NCBI RefSeq assembly: GCF_001428665.1
Contig: NZ_LMIJ01000010.1
Location: 466,196-528,261 of the forward strand
Length of the DNA: 62,066 nucleotides
Reading direction: 5' to 3'
Source of the DNA: Acidovorax sp. Root219
GTDB lineage: Bacteria > Pseudomonadota > Gammaproteobacteria > Burkholderiales > Burkholderiaceae_C
The notes beneath the pieces are model-generated. The model searched no databases. It saw only the letters and a list, made by a program, of their open reading frames with translations, and was not told where the DNA came from. A program made the translations under genes and the position numbers. Of the stretch, positions 24,767 to 33,333 are shown in pieces. Positions within the stretch are counted from its first letter, which is position 1. Every line of letters begins with the position of its first letter.

Positions 24767-27700
24767 CTACCAGGTATCGACAAAGCGATGCCCCATGGGC
24801 GCCACCTGGGCCGATGCCAACCCCCGCGCCAGCCAGGCGCGGGTCTCTGCCGGGTCGATCACGGCGTCGATCTCCAGCGTCGCCGCCATGTGCATGGCCT
24901 CGCCATTGGCGTACTGGCGTGCCACAAGCTTCTGGAACAAGGCGTCGCGCTCCGCCCCCTCGGGTACGGCCTCGAGCTCCTTGCGAAAGCCCAGGCGCAC
25001 GGCGCCTTCGAGCCCCATGGCACCGAACTCGCCCGTGGGCCAGGCCACGGTGAACACGGGGGCATGGAAGCCCCCGGCCGTCATGCCCATGGCGCCCAGG
25101 CCATAGCCCTTGCGCAGCACCACGCTGAAGCAGGGCACGCGCAGGCTCGCGGCGGTGACGAACAGGCGGCTCACGTGGCGCACCTGCGCCGTGGCCTCCA
25201 CCCCGGGGCCGACCATGAAGCCGGGCGTGTCCACCAGGCTCACCAACGGCAGGCCATGGGCGTTGCACAGCTGCATGAAGCGCGCGCCCTTGTCGGCTGC
25301 ATCCGCATCGATGGCGCCACCCAGGTGCAGCGGATTGCTGGCCAGCAGACCCACAGGGCGCCCCTCGATGCGCGCCAGCGCCGTGTGGATGCCCGCGCCG
25401 AAGCCCGTGCGCAGCAACAGCAGGCTGCCTTCGTCCACCAGACCAGCCAGGGCGGCGCGCGTGTCGTACACGCGCAGCCGGTTCTCGGGCACCACGACGC
25501 GCAGCAGGCGCTGGTCGGGCGCAGCCCACTGCGCCACGCGCCCCTGGAAGAACGAAAGATAGTGCTGGGCAGCACGCACGGCACCGGCTTCGTCCTCCAC
25601 CAGCACGTCGATCACACCATTGGCATGCTGCACGCGGCTCGGGCCGATCTGCTCGGGCTTGAACACACCGAGCCCCCCGCCCTCGATCATGGCGGGCCCA
25701 CCCATGCCGATGTTGCTGGCGCGCGTGGCGATGACCACGTCGCTGCAGCCCAGCAGCGCCGCATTGCCGGCAAAGCAGCGCCCCGCGGCGATGCCCACCA
25801 CGGGCACCTGGCCCGACAGCGCGGCATAGCTGGCAAAGGTGTGCACATGCAGCCCGGCCACCACCGGCATGTCGGTATCGCCAGGCCTGCCCCCGCCGCC
25901 TTCGGCGAACAGCACCACGGGCAGCTTCTGCGCCAGGGCGATGCCGAGCATGCGGTCGGTCTTGGCGTGGTTGCGCGCGCCCTGCGTTCCGGCCAGCACC
26001 GTGGCGTCGTAGGACAGAACGACCGCGCGCGATTTCTCGGGCCCGAAATCGGCGCCGTTGATGCCGCCGATGCCCGTGACCATGCCGTCGGCCGGTGTGT
26101 TGGCGACCAGGTCCTCCAGGCTGCGCCGGCGCGTCTGCGCAGCAATGGCCAGCGCGCCGTACTCGATGAAGCTGCCTTCGTCGCACAGGTCGGCGATGTT
26201 TTCGCGCGCGCTACGCCCGCCCTGCGCGTGGCGCTTGGCCATGGCCTCGGGGCGCGCGGCATCGAGCGTGAAGGCATGGCGATCGAGCACGCGCTGCAGG
26301 TCGGGGCGGATGTGGTCGGCGCCCTGTACAGCAGCGCTCTCCTCCACCACGGCCTGCGCGCCTTGCGCTGCGTCGAGCACCAGCAGCGGCTGGCCCTGCA
26401 CCAGGTAGCCGCCCGGCACGGCCAGCAGCGCACGCACCCGACCCGCATGCGGCGCCAGCAGCACATGCTCCATCTTCATGGCTTCGAGCACGGCCAGCTC
26501 GGCCCCGGCGGCCACCACATCGCCCTCGGCCACCGACCATTGCACCAGCCGCGCAGGCATGGGCGCCAGCACCGCGCCTTCGGGTGCGGGTGCGGGTGCG
26601 GGTGCGGGTGCGGGTGCGGGTGCGGGTGCGGGTGCGGGTGCGGGTTCGGGTTCGGGTTCGGGTTCGGGTTCGGGTTCGGGTTCGGGTTCGGGTTCGGGCT
26701 GCGCAGCATCATGACGGGCGGCCGCAGCCAGGGGCTCATCCGCCAGGTGCCCCGCCGCATCCAGCAGCTCGGGCAGCACCGTCTCCAGCCAGCGCGTATG
26801 CACCTGCTGACTTTCCATCTCGGGCCGTGCGGCCAGCGCGCGCAGCAGCGCCAGGTTGGTCGCCACGCCGCCAATGCGGCATTCGGTCAGCGCACGCCGG
26901 GAGCGCCGCAGCGCGTCGCCGAAGTGGGGGCTGCGCGTGTGCACGATGAGCTTGGCCAGCAGTGTGTCGTAGTGCGGCGAGGGGGCTGCACCCGCCACGC
27001 CGTGCGTGTCCACGCGGATGCCCGGGCCGGCCGGCAGATCAAAGCGCGTGAGCGGGCCGCTGCCCGGCACGGCACCGCCCTGCGCATCCAGGGTTTCGGC
27101 GTTGATGCGCCACTGCAGGGCAAAGCCCTGCACCACGGGCGGCGCACCGGGGTCGAGCCCCAGATCGCGCAGGCTCCGGCCGGCCGCCAATGCAATCTGG
27201 GTCTGCACCAGGTCCACGCCCGTAACTTCCTCGGTGATGGTGTGCTCCACCTGCAGGCGCGGGTTGGCCTCGATGAAGACGAAGGGCAGCGTTTCGGACG
27301 CCAGGTCCACCAGGAACTCGAAGGTGCCCAGGCCCTCGTACGCCACCTCGCGCGCCATGGCAAGCGCTGCCGCCACGATGCGTTCGCGCAGCGGTGCAGG
27401 CAGCGAGGGGCTGGGCGCCACCTCCACCAGCTTCTGGAAGCGCCGCTGCAGCGTGCACTCGCGCTCGCCCAGGGACATCACCTCGCGCCCGTCGCCGAGC
27501 ACCTGCACCTCGATATGGCGCGCCCCGGCCATCAGCCGCTCGACATAGACGCCATCGACGCCGAGGGCAGCCAGCGCCTCGCTGCGGCAGCGCGCATAGG
27601 CAGCCGGCAACTCATCGGCGGACTGCACGGCGCGCATGCCGCGTCCGCCACCACCGCCGATGGCCTTGACCACGATGCCGGCGCCACCCTGCGCCTGCCA

Positions 27701-28156
27701 GAACTGCAAGGCCTCCTCCAGCGTGACGACGGCCTGCGTGCCCGGCATCAGCGGCACGCCGCAGCGCAGTGCCATTGCGCGCGCCCGGGCCTTGTCGCCG
27801 AACAGTGCCAGTTGTTCAGGTGTGGGGCCGATGAAGCGCAGACCGGCCTCGGCACAGGCACGCGCGAAGTCGGCGCGTTCGCTCAGGAAGCCATAGCCCG
27901 GGTGCACGGCATCACAGCCCTGGGCGCGCGCGATGGCAATCAGGTTCGCGCCATCCAGGTAGGCCGCCGGGCCCGTGGCGCCGAGGGCCACCGCCGCATC
28001 GGCCGCACGCACATGGGGCGCCTGGGCATCGTCCTGCGCGTACACGGCCACACTGGCGATGGACAGGTCTTGCAGTGCGCGCACGGTGCGCAGGGCAATC
28101 TCGCCGCGGTTGGCGACCAGGACTTTGTGGAACATCGGAGAAGGGGCAGACGGCAT
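24767..28156 (-). CDS. single-chain biotin-dependent acyl-CoA carboxylase
   Basis: 1129 residues, one chain with all catalytic parts. Biotin carboxylase (about 8-450: VLVANRGEIALRT, the glycine-rich AIGGGGGRGMR loop, FIEANPRLQVEHT), a Pro-Glu/Pro-Ala linker (about 485-525), a biotinyl domain with biotin on K561 (EAMKMEH), and fused beta-plus-alpha carboxyltransferase domains (about 620-1129, with MIEGGGLGVF, LVDTPGFMVGPG and GAMGMTAGGF). The order and size match the roughly 120-kDa long-chain acyl-CoA carboxylase type, rather than split AccA-D or PccAB enzymes. The start MPSAPSPMFHKV has GGAAAG before it; MFHKV is the alternative. Its substrate cannot be told from the sequence. Confidence 0.93.
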   Translation of the reverse strand: MPSAPSPMFHKVLVANRGEIALRTVRALQDLSIASVAVYAQDDAQAPHVRAADAAVALGATGPAAYLDGANLIAIARAQGCDAVHPGYGFLSERADFARACAEAGLRFIGPTPEQLALFGDKARARAMALRCGVPLMPGTQAVVTLEEALQFWQAQGGAGIVVKAIGGGGGRGMRAVQSADELPAAYARCRSEALAALGVDGVYVERLMAGARHIEVQVLGDGREVMSLGERECTLQRRFQKLVEVAPSPSLPAPLRERIVAAALAMAREVAYEGLGTFEFLVDLASETLPFVFIEANPRLQVEHTITEEVTGVDLVQTQIALAAGRSLRDLGLDPGAPPVVQGFALQWRINAETLDAQGGAVPGSGPLTRFDLPAGPGIRVDTHGVAGAAPSPHYDTLLAKLIVHTRSPHFGDALRRSRRALTECRIGGVATNLALLRALAARPEMESQQVHTRWLETVLPELLDAAGHLADEPLAAAARHDAAQPEPEPEPEPEPEPEPEPEPAPAPAPAPAPAPAPAPAPAPEGAVLAPMPARLVQWSVAEGDVVAAGAELAVLEAMKMEHVLLAPHAGRVRALLAVPGGYLVQGQPLLVLDAAQGAQAVVEESAAVQGADHIRPDLQRVLDRHAFTLDAARPEAMAKRHAQGGRSARENIADLCDEGSFIEYGALAIAAQTRRRSLEDLVANTPADGMVTGIGGINGADFGPEKSRAVVLSYDATVLAGTQGARNHAKTDRMLGIALAQKLPVVLFAEGGGGRPGDTDMPVVAGLHVHTFASYAALSGQVPVVGIAAGRCFAGNAALLGCSDVVIATRASNIGMGGPAMIEGGGLGVFKPEQIGPSRVQHANGVIDVLVEDEAGAVRAAQHYLSFFQGRVAQWAAPDQRLLRVVVPENRLRVYDTRAALAGLVDEGSLLLLRTGFGAGIHTALARIEGRPVGLLASNPLHLGGAIDADAADKGARFMQLCNAHGLPLVSLVDTPGFMVGPGVEATAQVRHVSRLFVTAASLRVPCFSVVLRKGYGLGAMGMTAGGFHAPVFTVAWPTGEFGAMGLEGAVRLGFRKELEAVPEGAERDALFQKLVARQYANGEAMHMAATLEIDAVIDPAETRAWLARGLASAQVAPMGHRFVDTW
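26582..26695 (+). repeat. hexanucleotide tandem repeat encoding a Glu-Pro/Ala-Pro linker
   Basis: Ten tandem GGGTGC units (26582-26641) run directly into nine GGGTTC units (26642-26695). Read in the carboxylase frame on the minus strand they encode (Glu-Pro)n followed by (Ala-Pro)n between the biotin carboxylase and biotinyl domains. Each unit is six bases, so unit gain or loss changes linker length by two residues without a frameshift. The near-perfect identity of units suggests recent slippage. Confidence 0.95.
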
Positions 28157-28318
28157 GGGGGCTTTCCGGTCGGGCAAGTGGCACGGCATTCTGGCGCGCG
28201 CTGCGCGCCGCAGGTGGTACGCAGGGGACAACGGCCCAGGCGCATTAACCCCCAAGGTTCCACCCGCCATCGGTGCCCGCTACCATGCCTTGCATTTCCA
28301 CAGCCTCCGAGACGCCCC

Positions 28319-29386
28319 ATGCCCGACTTTCGCAGCGACACCGTCACCCAGCCCACGCCCGCCATGCGGGCGGCCATGTTCGATGCCCCGCTGGGCGACG
28401 ACGTGTTTGGCGACGATCCTTCCGTGAACGCGCTGCAGGAATACGCGGCGCAGTTGCTGGGCTTCGAGGCCGCTCTGTTCGCGCCCTCGGGCACCCAGAC
28501 CAACCTGATCGCCCTGTGGGGCCACTGCCAGCGTGGCGACGAGGCCATCGTCGGCCAGAGCTGGCACACCTACCGCTGGGAGGCCGGTGGCATGGCGGTG
28601 CTGGGCTCCATCCAGCCCCAGCCCGTGGAGACCCAGCCCGACGGAACCTTGCGCCTGTCCGACATCGCCGCCGCCATCAAGCCCGACGACCCGCACTTCG
28701 CGCGCACCCGCCTGGTGGTGCTGGAGAACACCACGGGCGGTCAGGTGCTGCCCCCGGCCTACGTGGCCGAGGTGGCCGCGCTGGCACGCCAGCGCGGTCT
28801 GGCCATGCACCTGGACGGCGCACGCATGTTCAACGCCGCCGCGGCCAATGCGGCGAAGGCCGGCACCGGTGTATACGACGAGGCCCGCGCCCTGTGCAGC
28901 CACTTCGATTCGGCCTCGCTGTGCCTGAGCAAGGGCCTGGGCGCGCCCATCGGCTCGCTGGTGCTGGGATCACACGATTTCATCCGCCAGGCGCGGCGCA
29001 CGCGCAAGATCCTGGGCGGCGGCATGCGCCAGGCTGGCGTGCTGGCCGCCGCCGGCCGCTATGCACTGGAGCACCATGTGCGCCGCATGGCCGACGACCA
29101 CGCCCGGCTGGCCCAATTGGCCGAGGGCCTGGCCGAGGCCAACCGCAGCCACCCCGTGCTGCGCGGCAAGATCACCGTGCACCCCTGGCAGACCAACATT
29201 CTGTTCACCGACCTGCAAACGGACGTGGCCCCCGCTTTCACCGCCTGGCTGGCCCAGCACGGCGTGCGCGTGACCAGCGGCCTCTACGCCGGCCAGACCC
29301 GCCTGCGCTGGGTGTCCCACCTGGATGTGAGCGACGCCGACATCAAGGCCGCGCTGGACTGCGTGGCGATCTTCACCGGGAACTGA
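28319..29386 (+). CDS. ltaE: low-specificity L-threonine aldolase
   Basis: 355 residues. A PLP enzyme cleaving threonine or allo-threonine to glycine and acetaldehyde. Visible are FRSDTVTQPTPAMRAAM at the start, FAPSGTQTNLIA, HLDGARMFNAAA, and the PLP lysine in LCLSKGLGAPIGS. The ATG directly precedes PDFRSDT, the normal family N-terminus. It is divergent from the carboxylase (162-bp spacer) and convergent with the YggS gene (9 bp). A CCCCGGGG palindrome sits in that short gap. Confidence 0.94.
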   Translation: MPDFRSDTVTQPTPAMRAAMFDAPLGDDVFGDDPSVNALQEYAAQLLGFEAALFAPSGTQTNLIALWGHCQRGDEAIVGQSWHTYRWEAGGMAVLGSIQPQPVETQPDGTLRLSDIAAAIKPDDPHFARTRLVVLENTTGGQVLPPAYVAEVAALARQRGLAMHLDGARMFNAAAANAAKAGTGVYDEARALCSHFDSASLCLSKGLGAPIGSLVLGSHDFIRQARRTRKILGGGMRQAGVLAAAGRYALEHHVRRMADDHARLAQLAEGLAEANRSHPVLRGKITVHPWQTNILFTDLQTDVAPAFTAWLAQHGVRVTSGLYAGQTRLRWVSHLDVSDADIKAALDCVAIFTGN

Positions 29387-29395
29387 CCCCGGGGT

Positions 29396-30112
29396 TCAGG
29401 CGGCGGGATACGTTCGCCCGCCGAAGATGCCGGTCCCCACCCGCACCAGGGTGGCGCCCGCATGGATAGCAGCCTCCAGATCGGCCGTCATGCCCATCGA
29501 CAGCGTGTCAAAGTCCGCCAGGCCCGGTTCGCCGCTGGCCTTGATCTGCCCAAAAAGGCGCTGCGCGCGCAGGTGGAGTTCCTTTTGCACCTCGAAATCG
29601 GGGGCATGGTCAGGGATGCTCATGAGCCCCCGCACCACGAGCCGTGGCAGTTTCGCCACAGCCTGGGCCAAAGCCAGCGCCTCCTCGGGAGGGACGCCGG
29701 ACTTGGTATCGCCCCCATCCACGTTGACCTGGATGCACACTTGCAGCGGGGCCAGGTGCTCGGGGCGCTGGGTCGACAGGCGCTCGGCGATCTTCAGGCG
29801 ATCCACCGTGTGCACCCAGTCGAAATGTTCGGCCACCAGGCGCGTCTTGTTGCTCTGGATGGGGCCGATGCAGTGCCACTGCAGGCTGGCGGGCGACAGC
29901 TGGCGCAGGGCTGCCACCTTCTCCACCCCCTCCTGGATGTAGTTTTCGCCAAAGGCCCGCTGGCCTGCGGCCACGGCCTCGGCCACCGCGTCGGCACCGA
30001 AGGTCTTGGAAACCGCCAGCAGCGACACCTCGGCCGGATCGCGCCCGGCAGCAGCGCACGCCTGTGCGATACGTCGCATAACCTGTTGGAGGTTGTTATC
30101 AATCGTGGTCAT
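29396..30112 (-). CDS. yggS: YggS family PLP homeostasis protein
   Basis: 238 residues. A single alpha/beta barrel binding pyridoxal phosphate on the lysine of LLAVSKTFGAD. Further motifs are FGENYIQEG, WHCIGPIQSNKTR and LSMGMTADLEAAI, with the C-terminal VRVGTGIFGGR. The family buffers PLP and affects amino-acid pools; no enzymatic activity is proven. An ATG seven codons downstream of an alternative start gives the usual N-terminus. It is divergent from pilT, the common neighbourhood of this gene in proteobacteria. Confidence 0.95.
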   Translation of the reverse strand: MTTIDNNLQQVMRRIAQACAAAGRDPAEVSLLAVSKTFGADAVAEAVAAGQRAFGENYIQEGVEKVAALRQLSPASLQWHCIGPIQSNKTRLVAEHFDWVHTVDRLKIAERLSTQRPEHLAPLQVCIQVNVDGGDTKSGVPPEEALALAQAVAKLPRLVVRGLMSIPDHAPDFEVQKELHLRAQRLFGQIKASGEPGLADFDTLSMGMTADLEAAIHAGATLVRVGTGIFGGRTYPAA

Positions 30113-30150
30113 AATGATTGGCAAGCGTACCAAACGATAGAGGGGATCCC

Positions 30151-31194
30151 GTGGACATTACCCAGCTGCTGGCGTTCAGCGTCAAGAACAAGGCTTCCGA
30201 CCTGCACCTTTCCGCAGGCCTGCCGCCCATGATCCGGGTCCACGGGGACGTTCGGCGCATCAACGTCGACGCACTGGACCACAAGACGGTCCACGGCATG
30301 GTGTACGACATCATGAGCGACTCCCAGCGAAAAACCTACGAGGAGTTCCTGGAAGTCGACTTCTCGTTCGAAATCGAGGGCCTGGCCCGTTTTCGCGTCA
30401 ACGCCTTCAACCAGAACAGGGGCGCAGCCGCCGTGTTCCGGACGATTCCGAGCAAGATCCTGACGCTGGAGCAGCTCAATGCCCCCAAGATCTTCGGCGA
30501 CCTGGCCCTGAAGCCGCGCGGCCTGGTGCTGGTGACCGGCCCCACGGGCTCGGGCAAGTCCACCACGCTGGCCGCCATGGTCAACTACCTCAACGAAACC
30601 GAATACGGCCACATCCTCACGGTGGAAGACCCGATCGAGTTCGTGCACGAATCCAAGAAGTGCCTGATCAACCAGCGCGAAGTCGGCCCGATGACGCTGT
30701 CCTTCGCCGCCGCGCTGAAATCCGCCCTGCGCGAAGATCCGGACGCCATCCTGGTGGGTGAAATGCGCGACCTGGAAACCATCCGCCTGGCCATGACGGC
30801 CGCCGAAACGGGCCATCTGGTCTTCGGCACGCTGCACACCTCCAGCGCCGCCAAGACCATCGACCGGATCATCGACGTGTTCCCCGCCGAGGAAAAGGAA
30901 ATGGTCCGCGCGATGCTCTCCGAATCGCTGCAGGCCGTGATCTCGCAGACGCTGTGCAAGACCAAGGACGGCTCGGGCCGCGTGGCCGCACACGAGATCA
31001 TGCTGGGCACCAGCGCCATCCGCAACCTGATCCGCGAGGCCAAGGTGGCGCAGATGTACTCCACCATCCAGACCAGCAACAGCGTGGGCATGCAGACACT
31101 GGACCAGAACCTCACCGACATGGTGCGCCGCAACATCATCAGCCCCGCAGAAGCCCGCGGCAAGGCCAAGATTCCGGAAAACTTCCCCGGGTGA
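30151..31194 (+). CDS. pilT: type IV pilus retraction ATPase PilT
   Basis: 347 residues from a GTG start preceded by AGAGGGGA, giving the usual N-terminus VDITQLLAFSVKNKASDLHLS (20 or fewer shown: ITQLLAFSVKNKASDLH). Hexameric motor that depolymerises pili for twitching. It has Walker A GPTGSGKST, the Asp box around TVEDPIEF, Walker B ILVGEMRDLETI and the His box GHLVFGTLHT. It is followed by an intergenic repeat, a cNMP-binding protein and pilU. Confidence 0.97.
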   Translation: MDITQLLAFSVKNKASDLHLSAGLPPMIRVHGDVRRINVDALDHKTVHGMVYDIMSDSQRKTYEEFLEVDFSFEIEGLARFRVNAFNQNRGAAAVFRTIPSKILTLEQLNAPKIFGDLALKPRGLVLVTGPTGSGKSTTLAAMVNYLNETEYGHILTVEDPIEFVHESKKCLINQREVGPMTLSFAAALKSALREDPDAILVGEMRDLETIRLAMTAAETGHLVFGTLHTSSAAKTIDRIIDVFPAEEKEMVRAMLSESLQAVISQTLCKTKDGSGRVAAHEIMLGTSAIRNLIREAKVAQMYSTIQTSNSVGMQTLDQNLTDMVRRNIISPAEARGKAKIPENFPG

Positions 31195-31203
31195 CCATGA
31201 GCC

Positions 31204-31305
31204 CTCCCCTGAGTCGCTTCGCGCCTTTCCCTTCAAAGGGGACGCCGCCAGCGCGGCGGGGCGGCCCTTGCGCGGCGGCCGCTGGCCCGGGCCGCGCCGG
31301 TTTCA
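31204..31305 (+). repeat. 3'-end-associated intergenic repeat, copy 2
   Basis: Begins ten bases after the pilT stop: CCCTGAGTCGCTTCGCGCC, then GGGGACGCC, GCGGCGGGGCGGCCCTTGC, a variable GC-rich hairpin and a terminal GTTTCA. It aligns with the copy after the dehydrogenase gene at 34.25 kb over about 100 bp, and its start with the copy at the window edge. The stretch between it and the next start codon has no gene. Confidence 0.8.
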
Positions 31306-31420
31306 TGCGCTGCGCGAGAACCCGCAGCACAATGGGGCATTCGCAGGCCTGCAAAGGCTGCCATTTCCCCACATTGACAGACGACACGGCGGCGCAGTGC
31401 GCCGCACTACGGAGCACACT

Positions 31421-32059
31421 ATGAAAGGCATTCTCGGCCTTCTGCGCATGAAGTCGATCGGCAACAAGCCGGCGGAGGACAACACCGATTCCGTGCTGTT
31501 CTCCACGGCCTTTGCCGGCCAGGGGGTGGACGACTCCATGCTGGTGCCCTGGGAGGCCCGCGCCGTGGAGGTGGGGGCCAAGCGCCTGCCCACGAGCCGC
31601 GGCGGCAAGCTGCTGCAGGGGCTGTGGGCCAAGGACAAGTACATGGCCCACCTGGACAAGGACGCCGTGGAGCGCATGGAGCGCTTTTTCGAGTTTGCCG
31701 CCATCCCCTCCAACCGCGACGTGATCCGCCAGGACGAGTACGGCAACTTCATGGTGGTGCTGCTCACCGGCACCATTGCCGTGGACCGCGTACAGCCCTG
31801 GGGCGAGCACCTGCGCCTGGCCGAGACCCGGCCCGGTGACATCCTGGGCGAAATGTCGCTGCTGGACAGCGGTATCCGCTTTTCGGCCTGCACCACGCTC
31901 ACCGACTGCGAGATCGCCGTGCTGAGCGCCGAGGCCATGGACGACATGATGACCAAGGACCCCCAGCTCGCGGCCAGCCTGATTGCGCTGCTGGCCCGCA
32001 AGCTGTCGTTGCGCCTGCGCGTGGTGAGTGCCCGCCTGAGCGACAACAACCAGAAATGA
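31421..32059 (+). CDS. cyclic-nucleotide-binding domain protein between pilT and pilU
   Basis: 212 residues. Residues about 85-200 form a CAP-type cyclic-nucleotide-binding fold (FEFAAIPSNRDVIRQDEYG, VVLLTGTIAVDRV, RPGDILGEMSLLD). No helix-turn-helix follows, so it is not a transcription factor; it may sense cAMP or another ligand through protein contacts. The phosphate-binding cassette reads GEMSLLDSGIRFSA, lacking the usual Arg-Thr-Ala signature of cAMP binders, so the ligand is open. GGAG lies seven bases before the ATG. Its place between the two retraction ATPases suggests a role in pilus control. Confidence 0.88.
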   Translation: MKGILGLLRMKSIGNKPAEDNTDSVLFSTAFAGQGVDDSMLVPWEARAVEVGAKRLPTSRGGKLLQGLWAKDKYMAHLDKDAVERMERFFEFAAIPSNRDVIRQDEYGNFMVVLLTGTIAVDRVQPWGEHLRLAETRPGDILGEMSLLDSGIRFSACTTLTDCEIAVLSAEAMDDMMTKDPQLAASLIALLARKLSLRLRVVSARLSDNNQK

Positions 32060-32102
32060 CAATGACCGTCCGGCAGACCAGGACCCCAAGGGAGAAACTC
32101 TG

Positions 32103-33239
32103 ATGGAACGCGATCAGGCCAGTAAATTCATCAACGACCTGCTCAAGCTGATGGTCAGCCGCAACGGCAGCGACTTGTTCATCACGGCAGAGTTTCCACC
32201 GGCCATCAAGGTCGATGGCAAGGTGACCAAGGTGTCGCCGCAGCCGCTCACGCCCAACCACACGCTCACGCTGGCGCGTGCCGTCATGAGCGACAAGCAG
32301 GTGGCCGACTTCGAGCGCACCAAGGAATGCAATTTCGCGATCTCGCCCGCAGGCATCGGCCGCTTCCGGGTGAATGCCTTCATCCAGCAGGGCAAGGTCG
32401 GCATGGTGATGCGGACGATTCCGCTCACGCTGCCCACCATCGATGGCCTGGGCGTGCCCCAGGTGCTCAAGGAAGTGACCATGGCCAAGCGCGGCCTGTG
32501 CATCCTGGTGGGTGCCACGGGCTCGGGCAAGTCGACCACGCTGGCCGCCATGGTGGACTGGCGCAACGAGAACTCGTTCGGCCACATCATCACGGTGGAG
32601 GACCCGGTCGAGTTCGTGCATCCGCACAAGAACTGCGTGGTGACGCAGCGCGAGGTGGGCCTGGATACCGACAGCTGGGAAGCCGCACTCAAGAACACGC
32701 TGCGCCAGGCGCCCGACGTGATCCTGATGGGCGAAATCCGCGACCGCGAGACCATGGAGCATGCCGTGGCGTTTGCCGAGACCGGTCACCTGTGCCTGGC
32801 CACGCTGCACGCCAACAGTGCCAACCAGGCGCTGGACCGCATCATCAACTTCTTCCCCGAAGAACGCCGCGCTCAGCTGCTGATGGACCTGTCGCTGAAC
32901 CTGCGCGCCATGGTCTCCCAGCGCCTGATTCCCAAGCAGGACGGCAAGGGCCGTGCTGCTGCCGTGGAGATCATGCTCAACACGCCGCTGATCTCGGACC
33001 TGATCTTCAAGGGCGATGTCTCCGAGATCAAGGAGATCATGAAGAAGAGCCGCAACCTGGGCATGCAGACCTTCGACCAGGCGCTCTTCGACGCCTATGA
33101 GGCCAACGTCATCAGCTACGAAGACGCGCTGCGCAACGCCGACTCGCTCAACGACCTGCGACTGCAGATCAAGCTCAACAGCCAGCGCGCCAAGTCGCCC
33201 GACCTGGCCCAGGGCACCGAGCATTTCGCGATCGTCTGA
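32103..33239 (+). CDS. pilU: PilT-like retraction ATPase PilU
   Basis: 378 residues. PilT paralogue that acts with PilT in pilus retraction. Walker A GATGSGKST, TVEDPVEFVHPHKN, Walker B VILMGEIRDRETM and GHLCLATLHANS are intact. The C-terminal tail after residue 345 is longer than in PilT, as usual for PilU. It starts 43 bp after the cNMP-binding gene and ends at a strong terminator, so the pilT-cNMP-pilU set probably forms one unit. Confidence 0.96.
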   Translation: MERDQASKFINDLLKLMVSRNGSDLFITAEFPPAIKVDGKVTKVSPQPLTPNHTLTLARAVMSDKQVADFERTKECNFAISPAGIGRFRVNAFIQQGKVGMVMRTIPLTLPTIDGLGVPQVLKEVTMAKRGLCILVGATGSGKSTTLAAMVDWRNENSFGHIITVEDPVEFVHPHKNCVVTQREVGLDTDSWEAALKNTLRQAPDVILMGEIRDRETMEHAVAFAETGHLCLATLHANSANQALDRIINFFPEERRAQLLMDLSLNLRAMVSQRLIPKQDGKGRAAAVEIMLNTPLISDLIFKGDVSEIKEIMKKSRNLGMQTFDQALFDAYEANVISYEDALRNADSLNDLRLQIKLNSQRAKSPDLAQGTEHFAIV

Positions 33240-33282
33240 GTTTTCACCCTACAACAAGTACCGAGCAGAACCACACACACTC

Positions 33283-33310
33283 GCCCGCCCATGAGGGCGG
33301 GCTTTTTTTT
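33283..33310 (+). terminator. rho-independent terminator after pilU
   Basis: An 8-bp perfect GC stem (GCCCGCCC / GGGCGGGC) with a 4-base loop is followed by eight T residues. A canonical intrinsic terminator 43 bp after the pilU stop. Confidence 0.95.
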
Positions 33311-33333
33311 GACCCCATCACGGACCGAATCCC

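Noticed and set aside
24788..28318. Long plus-strand frame opposite the acyl-CoA carboxylase running into threonine aldolase
   Set aside because: The first 1177 codons are antisense to a full-length, motif-complete carboxylase; the aldolase has its own start at 28319.
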